This document shows, piece after piece, positions 33,510-45,033 of a DNA stretch of 64,000 nucleotides (its first letter is position 1; every line of letters begins with the position of its first letter). Both the position numbers and the translations under genes were made by a program. The DNA lies in NCBI RefSeq assembly GCF_904849725.1, contig NC_058518.1, positions 7,708,147-7,772,146 on the forward strand, read 5' to 3'. The notes beneath the pieces are model-generated. The model was not told where the DNA came from, did not search any database, and saw only the letters and a program-made list of their open reading frames with translations. The stretch is from Hordeum vulgare subsp. vulgare. Taxonomy: Eukaryota > Streptophyta > Magnoliopsida > Poales > Poaceae.

Positions 33510-34672
33510 CATGGGCTGGGTGGGGGGCGCACCAGCCCACCTAGGGGCTGGTTCCCTTCCCCACTTAGCCCATCTAGACTCCCGGGGTCGTTGCCACCCT
33601 TCGGTGGTCCCCCGGGACCACCTTCGGTGGTCCCGGTGGTCCCGGTACATTACCGGTGACGCCCCAAACACTTCCGGTGTCCAAAACCATCCGTCCTATA
33701 TATCAATCTTTACCTCCGGACCATTCCGGAGCTCCTCGTGATGTCCGGGATCTCATCCGGGACTCCGAACAACTTTCGGTAACCTCGTACAACAATTCCC
33801 TATAACCCTAGCGTCATCGAACCTTAAGTGTGTAGACCCTACGGGTTCGAGAGACAGGCAGACATGACCGAGACACCTCTCTGGCCAATAACCATCAGCG
33901 GGGTCTGGATACCCATGGTGGCTCCCACTAGCTCCACGATGATCTCATCGGATGAACCACGATGTCAAGGATTCAATCAATCCCGTATACGATTCCCTTT
34001 GTCTGTCGGTATAGAACTTGCCCGAGATTCGATCGTCGGTATACCTATACCTTGTTCAATCTCGTTACCGGTAAGTCTCTTTACTCGTTCCGTAGCACGT
34101 CATCGTGTGACTAACTCCTTAGTCACATTGAGCTCATGATGATGTTCTACTGAGTGGGCCCAGAGATACCTCTCCGTCACACGGAGTGACAAATCCCGAT
34201 CTCGATTCGTGCCAACCCAACAGACACTTTCGGAGGTACCCGTAGTGCACCTTTATAGTCACCCAGTTACGTTGTGACGTTTGATACACCTAAAGCACTC
34301 CTACGGTATCCGGGAGTTGCACAATCTCACGGTCGAAGGAAAAGATACTTGACATTAGAAAAGCATTAGCATACGAACAATACGATCTAGTACTAGGCTT
34401 AGGATTGGGTCTTGTCCATCACATCATTATCCCAATGATGTGATCCCGTTATCAATGACATCTAATGCCCATGATCAGGAAACCATGATCATCTATTGAC
34501 TAACGAGCTAGCCAACTAGAGGCTTGCTAGGGACACATTGTGATCTATTTATTCACACATGTATTACTGTTTCCTGTTAATACAATTATAGCATGAACAA
34601 TAGACGATTATCATGAACGAGGAAATATGATAATAACCATTTTATTATTGCCTCTAGGGCATATTTCCAACA
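33510..34672 (-). repeat. Copia 5' LTR, outer part
   Basis: This resumes the LTR broken at 6282. Without the repeated CATGG, both parts add up to 1761 bp, close to BARE1/Angela LTR lengths. On the minus strand it starts TGTTGGAAATATGCCC at 34672. Confidence 0.93.
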
Positions 34673-34932
34673 CTAAGTCTGTAATGCCTAATGCAAACAA
34701 TGGGTTCAGCTATTAGGCTAGCTAGCAAGCAATCATATGGGTCCTTGTTGTGATCCCTGATGTTACCTACTATGCTACCTCTATTATGAACCAATTCTAT
34801 GAATTGTACTTATTATGCACACTTATGCAAGAGTATCAAACCTGTCATACTCCAGGTGCATGTTATGGGTCTATGTTGTGTTGTCTGTTTTAATTTGTAT
34901 ATCACAAGTGTTGTGCAGTGTTGTGATGCTTC
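34673..34932. other. unassigned sequence between the Copia element and the CACTA element
   Basis: 260 bp with no recognisable gene or repeat. It ends with TTC (34930-34932), the target duplication of the CACTA element, so it was once contiguous with 44542 onward. Confidence 0.5.
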
Positions 34933-34959
34933 CACTAGTATAAAACATACCTTACGTTT

Positions 34960-35245
34960 GTATCATTAGTCCCAGTTTGATTTTGGCCCGGGACTAATGT
35001 GACCATTAGTCCCGGTTCCAACGGCTAGGAGCGGTCCGGGGCACGGGCATCTTTAGTCCTTGTTCATTTTGTACCTACAGTCCCGGTTTGTGATACAAAC
35101 CGGGACTAAAGGTGTGGTGGAGGCTGGCGTCGCGTTGGGGGCCCTAAGAGCCCATTTAGTACCGGTTTGTATCACAAACTGGGACTAGTGGTATCCATTT
35201 AGTCTCGGTTTGTATAACCAACCGGGACTAAAGATGTCCCTGTAT
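34960..35245. repeat. left subterminal repeats of the CACTA element
   Basis: Several direct and inverted copies of TTAGTCCCGGTTTG / CAAACCGGGACTAA lie here, some able to form hairpins. In En/Spm-type elements such motifs bind the element's TnpA-type protein. Confidence 0.85.
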
Positions 35246-35785
35246 AAGCCCTTCGTCCAGACCGAGCCCATTTATCTATTTCCTCCATTTTTTGCCAAGA
35301 TTTGAGGCACCCCAGCTCTCCAAGTGTTCACAAAGGTTAGCAACTTTGTCCTTTCATCTCTCATTGCTAGATTAGCGTGTGCAATGCTCTATAAGTATAG
35401 TCATTTGTCGATTTTAGTTTGGAAGTAATTTTGTGGGAGTTTATTTGATTTATATGCAATATGAGCTCAAATTAACTTCTTAGTTTGCATATGTGTAGGT
35501 GTGGTTTACTTAATGCCTTCCTGTCCCCGTGCTAACCACCATCGATCATCTGCACCGTCCCGTCACCGGTACCACCTTGGTGTTCTTATCCTTTTTATCA
35601 AAAAACTTATTTTTATGATATAGATAGTTTCCTTACTTGTATGATTGTTTGTTATACATAGTGCCATGGTCTTGATATCTGTCCCCGTCGGTCCTTGTCC
35701 GGTTTATGGTTTAGATGTGGTATATTCTCTTTTATAACTATTTGTTTCATTTCGTGTTTATGACAATTATGCCCATCAAGTTGAC

Positions 35786-36109
35786 ATGGATATTTTTATC
35801 CAGGAGGTATGTGAACCGGAAATTGCAACCGACCCTCTTGTCGAGAAGTTAAATTTAGTTGAAAAAGAAAATGAGCATTTGAAAGAAAAATTAAAAAGAA
35901 TTGAAGAAGAGAAGATGAAATTGGAGTTGTATGTTGCCGATGTCGTCGATGATCACAAGATCAAGATGGATGCAATGCGCTTAAAGATTAGAAATATTAG
36001 AAAATATCATGTTAATGAAGAGGCTTGGTATCACTATGTTGTTGGATCAATTGTTACCTTAGTTGCTATCTTTATCGCATTTGTTGTTGCATTTAAATAC
36101 TTTATCTAG
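35786..36109 (+). CDS. small coiled-coil protein with C-terminal membrane segment, inside CACTA
   Basis: A 107-codon ORF just upstream of the transposase region, same strand. Residues about 20-50 form a charged coiled coil (LVEKENEHLKEKLKRIEEEK). Residues about 85-107 form a hydrophobic helix (YVVGSIVTLVAIFIAFVVAF) suited to a membrane anchor. I associate similar short proteins with grass CACTA elements from memory; no role is known to me. The ATG lies in CAAGTTGACATGGATA, and an upstream exon is possible. It is intact, unlike its neighbours. Confidence 0.55.
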   Translation: MDIFIQEVCEPEIATDPLVEKLNLVEKENEHLKEKLKRIEEEKMKLELYVADVVDDHKIKMDAMRLKIRNIRKYHVNEEAWYHYVVGSIVTLVAIFIAFVVAFKYFI

Positions 36110-36139
36110 GTACTCTTGTATGTTGTTTTATGAGAATAA

Positions 36140-39100
36140 GTGTGTATGAACTTTTTGTATGAGATCATGATGGTTTTATGTATTGTCCATGTGTTGTTTG
36201 TAAGAATGATAGCACTTACTCTAAGTCAGGAGTCATTCACGTCCACGTGTTTACGTCCGGTTTCATGTCCGACTATAATTGTTGGACCAAGCACGAAGAA
36301 AAGAGGGGTTCTGATGGAAGAGAATAAAGAAGAAGTGGATGATGACATCTATCCTGTGTTCCCTGAATACGGTGGTACTACAATGGGAGAAGAAGCTGAA
36401 GAAGAGGCACCAGATGAGCCCGCTGATGATCTTGGTCGGACCATTGCTAATGCAAAGAGAAATTGCACAAGTGAAAAGGAAAAGTTGAAGTTGCAGCGCA
36501 TGTTAGAGGATCACAAGAAATTGTTGTACCCAAATTGCGAAGATGACAAGAAGAAGTTGGGTACCACACTGGAATTGTTGCAATGGAAGACAAAGAATGG
36601 TGTATTTGTCAAGCAATTTGAAAAGTTGCTAAAAATGTTAAAGAAGATGCTTCCAAAGGATAACGAATTGCCCGACAGTATGTACGAATCAAAGATGGCT
36701 ATATTCCCTCTAGGATTAGATGTGCAGAAGATACATGCATGCCCTAATGACTACGTCCTCTACCACAATGAGGTGTATGAGAATTTGAACGCATGCCCAG
36801 TATGCGGTGTGTTGCGCTATAAGATTAGCCGCGATGACCCTGGTGACGATGTTGAGGGCCAGCGCCCGAGGAAGAGGATTCCTGCCAAGGTGATGTGGTA
36901 TGCTCCTATAATACCACAGTTGAAACATTTGCTCCAAAACAAAGAGCATGCCAAGTTAATGTGTGGCACAAAGAAGACCGTAAGAAAGACAGGAAGTTGA
37001 GAGTACCCTCTCATGGGTCGCAGTGGAGGAAAACTGAGAGAAAGTGTGGGGGGGGGACTTTGCAGATGACGCAAGGAACGTATGGTTTGGTTTAAGTGCA
37101 TATGACATTAATCCTTCTGGGGAGCATAGTAGCAATCATAAAACCTCGCACGTGACTCTATGCATCTATAACCTTCCTCCTTGGTTGTGCGTGAAGCGGA
37201 AGTTCATTATGATGACAGTGCTCATCCAAGGCCCCTAGCAACCCAGCAACGACATTAATGTGTACGTAAGGCCATTAGTTGAAGAAATTTTACAGTTGTG
37301 AGCTAAAAAGGTGTACGTGTGTGGGATGAGCACAAACAGTAGGAATTTTACCATCAGTGATCGGCCTGCTCTTAGTGACCTTTCAAGACATACAAACAAG
37401 GGATACCACACATGCACACACTGTTTAGATCATACCGAAAGTATCTATTTGGATAAATGTAAGAATAATGTGTATGTGGGACATCGCCGATTTCTTTCGA
37501 TCAAGCATCTCTTAAGAAAAGAAGGCAAGCATTTCAAAGGTGAGGTAGATCATCGGAAGAAACCCGACCACCGTACTGGTGATCATATACTTCATATGGT
37601 CAAGGATTTAAAAGTAATCTTTGGAAAGGGTCTTGGTGGATAATCTATTCCGAATAACGCTAACAAACACGCACCTATGTGGAAGAAGAAATCGGACCTA
37701 CCTTATTGGACAGGCCTACAGGTCCGCTCTGCAATCGACGTGATGCACGTGACGAAGAATGTTTGTGTGAACCTGCTAGGCTTGTTGGGCGTGTATGGGA
37801 AGACAAAAGATACACCGGAGGCATGGGAGGACGAGCAACATATGCACGAAAAAGACGGCATGCATCCAAAGCAGTATGAAGGTCCTGCCAGCTACACTCT
37901 TATCAAAGAAGAGAAGGAAATCTTCTTTGAATGTCTGCTCGATATGAAGGTCCCGTCTCGCACCTCGTCGAATATAAAGAAAATAATAAATATGGCAGAG
38001 AAAAAAAATTCTAGAACCTAAAGTCTCATGACTACCACATGATTATGATGCAATTGCTTCTGGTTGCATTGAGGGGGCTTCTACCGGAAAATGTCTGATC
38101 AACCATTGTGAAGCTATGTGCAATCCTCAATGCAATCTCTTAGAAGGTAATCGATCCACAAATCCTACCAAGGTTACAGAATGATTTGGTGCAATGTCTT
38201 GTAAGTTTCGAGTTGGTGTTCCCACCATCCTTCTTCAATATCATGACACGCGTCCTAGTTCACCTAGTCGAAGAGATTCCCATTCTAGGCCCTGTATTTT
38301 TACACAATATGCTCCCCTTGTTGGGGAACATTGCATGGGAAACAAAAAAATTCCTACGCACACTAAGACCTATCATGGTGATGTTCATCTACGAGAGGGA
38401 GATCGGATCCACATACCCGTGTAGATCGCTAAGCGGAAAGCGTTAAGAAACACGGTTGATGTAGTGAAATAGCTTTGTGATTCAAATCACCGTCGTACCA
38501 CGATCCGTCCCGGTCTAGCACCGAACGGACGATACCTCCGCGTTCAGCGCACGTACAGCTCGATGACAATCTCCGCCTTCTTGATCCAGCAAGAGAAACG
38601 GGGAAGTAGACGAGTTCTCCGGCAGCGTGACGGCGCGTCGGTCATGGTGATGATCTATTCCTGCAGGGCTTCGTCTGAGCTCCGCAGAAAACCGATCTAG
38701 AGGAAGAACTACGAAGTAGAGGTTTAGGGTTGCACGTGGCAAAGTTGTGTCTCAAAAACCCTAAAACCTCTAGTATATATAGGAGGAGGGGAAGGGCTAG
38801 CCTTGGCGCTCAAGGGAGCCCCTAGGGGCGTCGGCCGAAGTGGGAGAGGAGGGACTCCAGCTCCAATTCAGTTTGGGGAAGGAGGAGTCCCTTCCTTCCT
38901 TCACACCTCCCTCTTTTTTTCTTTTCTCCTTGATTTTCTTTCCTTGGCCGAAATAGTCCACTTAGGTTGGCCTCACCAGCCCACCAAGGGCTATTAGATT
39001 CTCTCCCGGCGGGTGGCCCCCTCCCGGTACAAACCCGGAACCCATTCGTCACTCCCGGTACACTGCTGGTAATGCCCGAAATCTTTCTGGAGGCCAAATG

Positions 39101-40912
39101 AAACAATCATATATATCAATGTTTGTTTCCGGACCATTCCAGAAACCCTCGTGACGTCCGTGATCTCATCCGGGACTCCAAACAAACCTTCAGTCATGAA
39201 CACCTATAACTCAACTATACCGAAACGTCACCGAACCTTAAGTGTGCAAACCCCGCGGGTTCGAGAACTATGCAGACATGACCTGAGACACTCCCCGATC
39301 AATATCCAACAGCGGTACCTGGATGTCCATATTGGATCCTACATATTCTACGAAGATCTTATCGGTTGAACCTCTGTGCCAAGGATTCATATAATCCCGT
39401 ATACCATTCCCTTTGTCCTTCGGTATGTTACTTGCCCCAGGTTTGATCTTTGGTATCCCTATACCTATTTCAATCTCATTATCGGCAAGTCTCTTTACTC
39501 ATTCCGTAATACAAGATCCCATGACTAACACATTAGCCACATTGCTTGCAAGGCTTATATGTGATGTTGTATTACCGAGTGGGCCCCGATATACCTCCCC
39601 GTCACACGGAGTGACAAATCCTAGTCTTGATCCATGCTAACTCAACGGACACCTTCGGAGATACATGTAGAGCACCTTTATAGTCACCCAGTAATGTTAC
39701 GATGTTTGATACACACAAGGTATTCCTCCGGTGTCAGTGAGTTACATGATCTCATGGTCATAGGAATGAATACTTGACACGCAGAAAACAATAGCAACAA
39801 AATGACACGATCACATGATACGTTTATAGTTTGGGTCTTGTCCATCACATCATTCTCCCAATGATGTGATCCAGTCATCAAGTGACAACACTTGCATATG
39901 GTCAGAAAACCTTAACCATCCTCGATCAAGTAGCTAGTCAACTAGAGGCTTACTAGGGACATTGTTTTGTCTATATATCCACACATGCATTTATGTTTTC
40001 ATTCAATACAATTATAGCATGGATAATAAACGATTATATTGAAACAGGAAATATAATAATAACTATTTTGTCATTGCCTCTAGGGCATATTTCCAACACC
40101 CCTTTGAGAGGTTCATTGGAGTCTGGAAGAAATATGTTCATAATCGTGCTACGATAGAAGGAAGCATCTCCAAGGGTCATGAAACAAAGGAGGTCATTGA
40201 GTTTTGTGTTGACTTTATTCCTGATCTTAAGTTGATTGGTGTTCCTCAATCACGGCATGAGGGCAGACTGGGTGGAAAAGGCACGCTAGGAAAGGATTCA
40301 GTAATATGTAGGGACGGACATTCTTGGGCGCAAGCACACTATACAGTTCTACAAAATTCCACGTTGGTGGCTTTGTATATCGAGAAACACATGGATATTG
40401 TATGCTCCAAGAACCCGTACCATTCTAAGTCGTGTATCAAACGTAAACACATGGCGTCATTTGGCGATTGGTTGCAAACACGTCTCATGCATGACGACGC
40501 TGTTGGAGATGACCTGTACTTGTTGGCCAAGTCACCATCTTCGACTATATTACATTTTAAAGGGACGAGATCAATGGGAATACATTTTACACGAACGCCC
40601 AAGATAAAAGACCACCAACCAAAATAATGGTGTCGCTTTGATGCAACAAACACCAATAGGTCAAATGACACATATTATGGTTACATAGAGGAGATATGGG
40701 AACTTGACTATGGAAAAAAATTGAAGGTCCCTTTGTTTCAGTGCAAATGGGTCAATCTGAAAGGAGGCGGGGTAAAGGAAGACCCGCCGTACGGAATGAA
40801 AACAGCGGATCTCAACAATCTTGGGTACACAAACGAACCATTTTTCATGCATTTAATGATTTTTTTGAGCCAAATGAATCTAAAATTAAAAAGCACTACA
40901 AATAAACTCTAA
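36140..40912 (+). pseudogene. TNP2-type CACTA transposase, frameshifted and split by a solo LTR
   Basis: The first open part (to 37000) shows HACPNDYVLYHNEVYENLNA, CPVCGVLRYK and PAKVMWYAPIIPQLKHL, typical of Transposase_21 (TNP2). Homology continues in shifting frames: GSQWRKTER near 37020, LCIYNLPPWLCVKRKFIM near 37160, GYHTCTHC near 37405, VRSAIDVMHVTKNVCVNLL near 37725. It is cut after FLHNMLP by the solo LTR at 38319. Past it the frame resumes with FERFIGVWKKYVHNRATIEG (DUF4218-like end), then GWLQTRL-type and DUF4216-like sequence (YIEEIWELDYG, FQCKWVNLKGGG) to about 40912. In an active element it would cut the CACTA ends. At least four frame breaks make it inactive. Confidence 0.88.
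38319..40098 (-). mobile_element. solo LTR of a BARE1/Angela-like Copia element
   Basis: 1780 bp starting TGTTGGGGAACATTGC and ending GGGCATATTTCCAACA (plus strand), so in minus orientation. It is flanked by CCCCT on both sides (38314-38318 and 40099-40103). No internal region is present, so it is the product of LTR-LTR recombination. It divides the CACTA transposase exactly between FLHNML and FERFIGV, so it postdates the CACTA element. Small ORFs within are LTR noise. Confidence 0.95.
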
Positions 40913-41885
40913 AAAGGCTGAAGCTTGGCATGGTACCATCATTTCATCCGCATAACATGTGCTAAAAAGTTGAGAGGGTTACAATAAATACTTGATGCAC
41001 TTCATGTACAAACTAGACAATCTCTTTCGAAGTATCACGGTTTCACACGAATAGTCATCTCTTACAAAGGCATTTCATTTTTAAGCTTATTTCAACTCCA
41101 GACTTTTTGTGCGTTCAATATGCACCGTTCAGAGCCACGTCATCAATTTTCAACCCTTTCAAACTTCATTTAATATTTTTCATGCATTTAATGGTTCTTT
41201 TGAGTGAAATGACCCTAAAATTGAAAAACACTATAAATGAACTCTAAAAAGGCTGAAACTTGGCATGGTATCATCATTTCACCCACATAGCATGTGTTAA
41301 AATGTTGGGAGGGTTACAGCCAAAACTGAATGCACTTCGTATACAAACTGGACAATCTCTTTTGAAGTATGACGGTTTTGGACGGATACTCATCTCTTAC
41401 AAAGGCATATCATTTTTTTAGCTTTTTTTAACTCCAGACTTTTTGTGCGTTCGATATGCATCATTCAAAGCCATGTCATAAATTTTCAAGCCTTTCTAAC
41501 TTAATTTGCTATTTTTCATGCATTTAAAGATTTTTGAGCCAAATGACCCTGAAATTGAAATGTACTATAAATGAACTCTAAAAAGGCTGAAATTTGGCAT
41601 GGTATCATCGTTTCACCCACATAGCTTGTGCTAAAAAGTTGAGAGGGTTACGGCAAAAACTGGATGCACTTCGTGTACAAACTGGACAATCTCTTTCGAA
41701 GTATCACGGTTTCGAACGAAAACTCATGTGTTACAAAGGCATTTCATTTTCTAAAACTTATTTTAACTCCATAATTTTTGTGCATTCAATATACACCATT
41801 CAAATCCACGTCATAAATTTTAAACCCTTTCTGACTTCATTTGCTATTTTTCATGCATTTAATGATTTTTTGAGCTATATTACTG
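40843..41885. repeat. 335-bp tandem repeats, about three copies, in the CACTA element
   Basis: The phrase TTTTTCATGCATTTAA recurs near 40845, 41179, 41512 and 41848. Between these points three units of about 335 bp align well, sharing ACTCTAAAAAGGCTGAA, GGGTTAC, AGTATCACGGTTT and CTTACAAAGGCAT. They lie just past the transposase. Short ORFs inside are not conserved between units. Copies look 80-85 % alike, so the array is not very recent. Confidence 0.85.
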
Positions 41886-42235
41886 AAAGAGCTTAACAAA
41901 ATCTGTTTTTGATTGAAACACCCATTTAAAATAACCTAAAAAATACCAAATTTAATATAATGATAAAACACATTAATATTAAACATTAGGAAAAAGAATC
42001 ACTCAAAAATCTATTTTTAAAGTAAACTTATTCACAAACTAGCGATTCACACAAATTTCAAAAGAATTCAAATTTAAACTATTTAAATTTGGAAACTAGT
42101 GGCACTAACAGAAAGTTTATAATATTTGTGACCTAAAGCAAAAAATATTCATTCAAAATGTATAAATATTATAACAGTTATTCCAAATCTAAAAACAGAA
42201 ACTATCGTGTTTGAAAAAACAAAACAAACCAAAAA
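41886..42235. other. AT-rich CACTA interior without recognisable feature
   Basis: About 350 bp of AT-rich sequence between the tandem repeats and the subterminal-type repeats. No gene or motif was found. Confidence 0.4.
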
Positions 42236-42460
42236 AAGAGAAAATAGACCTTTGGTCGTTGGAGCCACCAACCGGGACTCAAGGTCCCTTCCCGCACGGA
42301 ATTTTTGCCACCGAGAAGGAGACCTTTAGTCCCGGTTGGAGCCTCCAACCGGGACTAAAGGTCCCTTCCCGCACGGAATTTGTGCCGCCGAAAAGGAGAC
42401 ATTTAGTCACGGTTGGAGCCACTAACCGGAACTAAAGGTCTCTCATTAAATATAGTAGCG
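42236..42460. repeat. internal copy of CACTA subterminal-type repeats
   Basis: Two to three units of about 80 bp contain AGTCCCGGTTGGAGCC, CCAACCGGGACTAAAGG and TTCCCGCACGGAATTT. The motifs are the same as at the element's ends but lie 2 kb inside the right end. Confidence 0.8.
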
Positions 42461-43190
42461 TCGTCCCGGTGCCAGTTGTAGCACGGGAGAACTTATCAAC
42501 GCCGGCGCCAGGCCGCCCCGCTCTCGTCGTCGCTCCTTGTCGCCGCCCTCGTCTCCGATTGCCGACGCCACCAGGCCGCGCCGATGCCTAACCGCTCGTC
42601 ACTGCTCCTCGTCGCCGCCCTCATCTCCGACTGCCGACGCCGAACCTCCATGCCGTCTGCCCCATCGCCGCCCTCGTCTCCGGCCTTGAGGTGACCCACC
42701 GGTCCCTCCTCCTTCCCCTACCTCCCTCCCCCTCGGTTCTTGCCACCGACACCAGCAACAACATAGAGCTTAATTAGTATTAGGGGAATATTATTCATAT
42801 GTTTGAGCTTAATTAGTATATGATTGTGCAAGTGTGTGCGTGTAGATTTGTTGTAGCAGGATTTAAGCATTTGGTGAATGTTCATATTTAAACAAATCTG
42901 AAGTATTAGGGAAATATTCAATATAGATGAAAATTAGCTTCCGATATTAGAAAAGTAAAAGAAGAAATGTAGTGTATTTCAATGTAGTGAATTTTAAATG
43001 TGTTTTAATGTAGTGAATTTTAAATGTGTTTCATTCTAAGTGTATTTCATATTTAAGTGTATTTCAATGTAGTGGATGTACTGTTTCATTTTTTGATGAA
43101 AAGTTTATTAAATAGTTGTAAAATTTTATCAAAGTTTATTTCAATGTAGTTGACTTCATTGCAATTAATCCATAAACAGAGGAAAAGTCT
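42461..43190. other. CACTA interior: GC-rich then AT-rich, no confident gene
   Basis: 42500-42720 is rich in CGCCGCC-like codons and could be the 5' exon of the second CACTA gene, but no conserved protein was recognised. 42750-43190 is AT-rich, with repeated TTTCAATGTAGTG strings (about 42975-43155). Confidence 0.35.
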
Positions 43191-44066
43191 GACAACGATT
43201 ATTGGAAGTGTAAACTTTGGGGCGACTATCGGTGTGTGTGCGACACGCCTCACTACGAGACGGCGGGTTCTTCACCATCAAGCTTGACCAGACCATCTAT
43301 GTTTGTACGGTATGCAACGATGACAAGTGTTTTTTTTTCTAATTAAGCATGACTTATGTTTCTTTGCTTCAACGTGTAATTTATGTTTTATACAATTCGA
43401 CTAGTTCCTCCCCTACCATGCAAGAAGGTATGTCTTGGAGAGACTTGGTTTCGAAGACCACAAGATTATGGAGACAGAGAGCTAACCTCAGGACTAAACA
43501 TGGTCACACATTTCTTGTCAAAGTAATGAATGCAATTAATAATACAGAATTAGGATGCTCAAATTGGCAAGCTCTGGCCAAGGCATATGGATTTCAGGAG
43601 GATATGGAAATAACCTTTGATCTTCGTCCTCAAGATCATATTGAAGGTAATATCAACATTTGGGTGGATGTCGATATGCTTCCAGTTTACCTTCATGTGA
43701 GTTTTTCAACCATATTTGTCAAGTAATTTGCATTTTATATTTAAAAAACAGTTGGTGTTCGTCCATACTAAATTTGTTAATTTATAATTTACAACGTATT
43801 TCCTTTCTTTGAGTGAAACACGAAACATAGTTGACATGACACACTACACTTATGGATCACATCTAACTTTGGAGGAGAAGGATGTTCTTATCACCTTTGT
43901 TATTGGTGTCCTGTTTGGCAGGGACAACTTCCCGTATAATATGGGACCTGGCATAAATTATACTTCATACATGACACTGGTTGGAGACCGTTGGATCTCT
44001 CTGCTTCATCACAGAGACATAGATGTTATTCTGTTTTATGACATTTTACTTAGGAGAAAGGACTAG
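43191..44066 (+). pseudogene. second CACTA gene (TnpA position), B3-like, broken
   Basis: A putative exon at 43191-43318 (frame reading SDNDYWKCKLWGDY, with Cys-rich CVCDTPHYE) ends at a GT. A second runs from about 43409 (FLPYHARRYVLERLGF), shifts frame near 43471, then reads TKHGHTFLVKVMNA, AKAYGFQEDMEITFDL and VDVDMLPVYLH. A third runs to a stop at 44066 (TYGSHLTLEEKDVLITFV). The middle block resembles the edge-strand/loop pattern of B3 DNA-binding domains (K-x-AKAYGF-x-EDMEI-x-F). In En/Spm the gene at this place encodes the subterminal-repeat-binding protein. The link here is positional inference. Confidence 0.5.
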
Positions 44067-44325
44067 GTCCTATGAGAGAGAAGTTTTTCTGGTTTATATT
44101 AACTTGGCATGATCGGTTAGGATGATGATTATTATGATGTTTTTTATTTTATGAGATTTTAACTTGATATGATTAAGATGATGATGAGTTGTTAGATGAG
44201 TAAGATAGTGATGAGTTATATGACATAATATTTGATTAAAGTGGGTGGATGGAAGTGATCGATATATGAAACCCCTAAACCCCTCCTTTAAAAAAAAACA
44301 ACGTGTGGCAGCTGTTGACGAGTGG
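44067..44325. other. CACTA 3' region without recognisable feature
   Basis: AT-rich, with repeated GATGATGA/TTAGATGA strings; probably the 3' UTR of the second gene. Confidence 0.35.
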
Positions 44326-44538
44326 CTGCCTTTTAGTCCCGGTTAGTGTTACCAACCGGGACGAAAGGTCCCCGCCCCCTGGCACGCGCTGCCAGCCATG
44401 TGAAAAGGCATTAGTCCCGGGTCGTGACCAACCGGGACTAAGGGGGGGGGGGGGTAGTCCCAAATTATTAGTCCCGGTTGGTGACTCGGGACTAAAGTCC
44501 CTTACCAACCGGGACTAATGCTCGTTTCTCCACTAGTG
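44326..44538. repeat. right subterminal repeats and terminus of the CACTA element
   Basis: Four or more copies of TTAGTCCCGGTTnGTG and its complement, one pair separated by a G12 run at 44443-44454. The element ends GCTCGTTTCTCCACTAGTG. Confidence 0.88.
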
Positions 44539-45033
44539 TTCTATCCATCTTGACAACATCATGACAAATAAATGGAGTACTCTCCATAAATAGTACACAC
44601 AAATAGTTATCTAGATAGGTAGCATAATGCATACAACAATAGGTAGCACCTAGATTAAATCTGATACATAGTTCATAGTTCATAGATTGAACATAGCAGC
44701 AATTTAGATAGGTGTCACAATGCTTACAACAATTTTTCACAAACATACTCAATGTGCACTGAAGTCTATAGCATTGTATTTTCACGAAAGCATAATTCTT
44801 ACCATTAGGATATAATCCTTACTTTTGAACTAAACGCCTTTGTGATGGGTCCAGGTTCTATATCCAATCCCAAATCAAGGGATTCTTGCTCTTGATTGGA
44901 GTCAATAAGCTTGGGTACCAACGACGTTTCTTCCTTTATCCAAGAGTCCAAGGTAGTAAGATCAATGTCAATAATCGATTTGTTAATTAGCTATTTAATC
45001 TTTTCACGTGGTTGTGAACGAAGATCCCTACTA
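44539..45033. other. unassigned sequence right of the CACTA element, with a possible minus-strand coding remnant
   Basis: Contiguous in origin with 34673-34932. On the minus strand from about 44950 to 44805 a frame reads SLVPKLIDSNQEQESLDLG then IEPGPITKAFSSK, vaguely like linker sequence of a retroelement polyprotein. It is too short and diverged to assign. The rest is AT-rich with no feature. Confidence 0.3.

Larger units (their letters stand above)
1..34672 (-). mobile_element. BARE1/Angela-like Copia LTR retrotransposon, interrupted by nested elements, 3' end outside window
   Basis: Read on the minus strand, the element starts at 34672 with an LTR beginning TGTTGGAAATATGCCC. It continues through primer site, gag, protease, integrase, RT and RNase H (the Copia gene order), reaches a purine tract at 409-421 and enters the second LTR at 408. 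That LTR runs out of the window at position 1. A 27-kb Gypsy element sits inside the 5' LTR at 6283-33509. Bases 1-408 align without gaps to 34265-34672 with 7 differences by eye (1.7 %), about 0.65 Myr at the commonly used grass LTR rate of 1.3e-8. The target duplication cannot be checked because the other end is missing. The LTR start and Copia gene order match the BARE1/Angela/WIS group of Triticeae; the exact family is not determined. Confidence 0.93.
34933..44538 (+). mobile_element. CACTA (En/Spm) DNA transposon, decayed, with inserted solo LTR
   Basis: The left end is CACTAGTATAAAAC at 34933 and the right end CACTAGTG at 44531-44538. TTC flanks both (34930-34932, 44539-44541), the 3-bp target duplication expected for the superfamily. 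Subterminal regions carry many copies of TTAGTCCCGGTTnG in both orientations (34960-35240, 42240-42450, 44330-44520). The inside has a TNP2-type transposase and a second gene, both broken. Length is 9606 bp, or about 7.8 kb without the solo LTR and its duplicated CCCCT. The left end is more diverged (CACTAGTA...) than the right (TCTCCACTAGTG). Confidence 0.92.
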
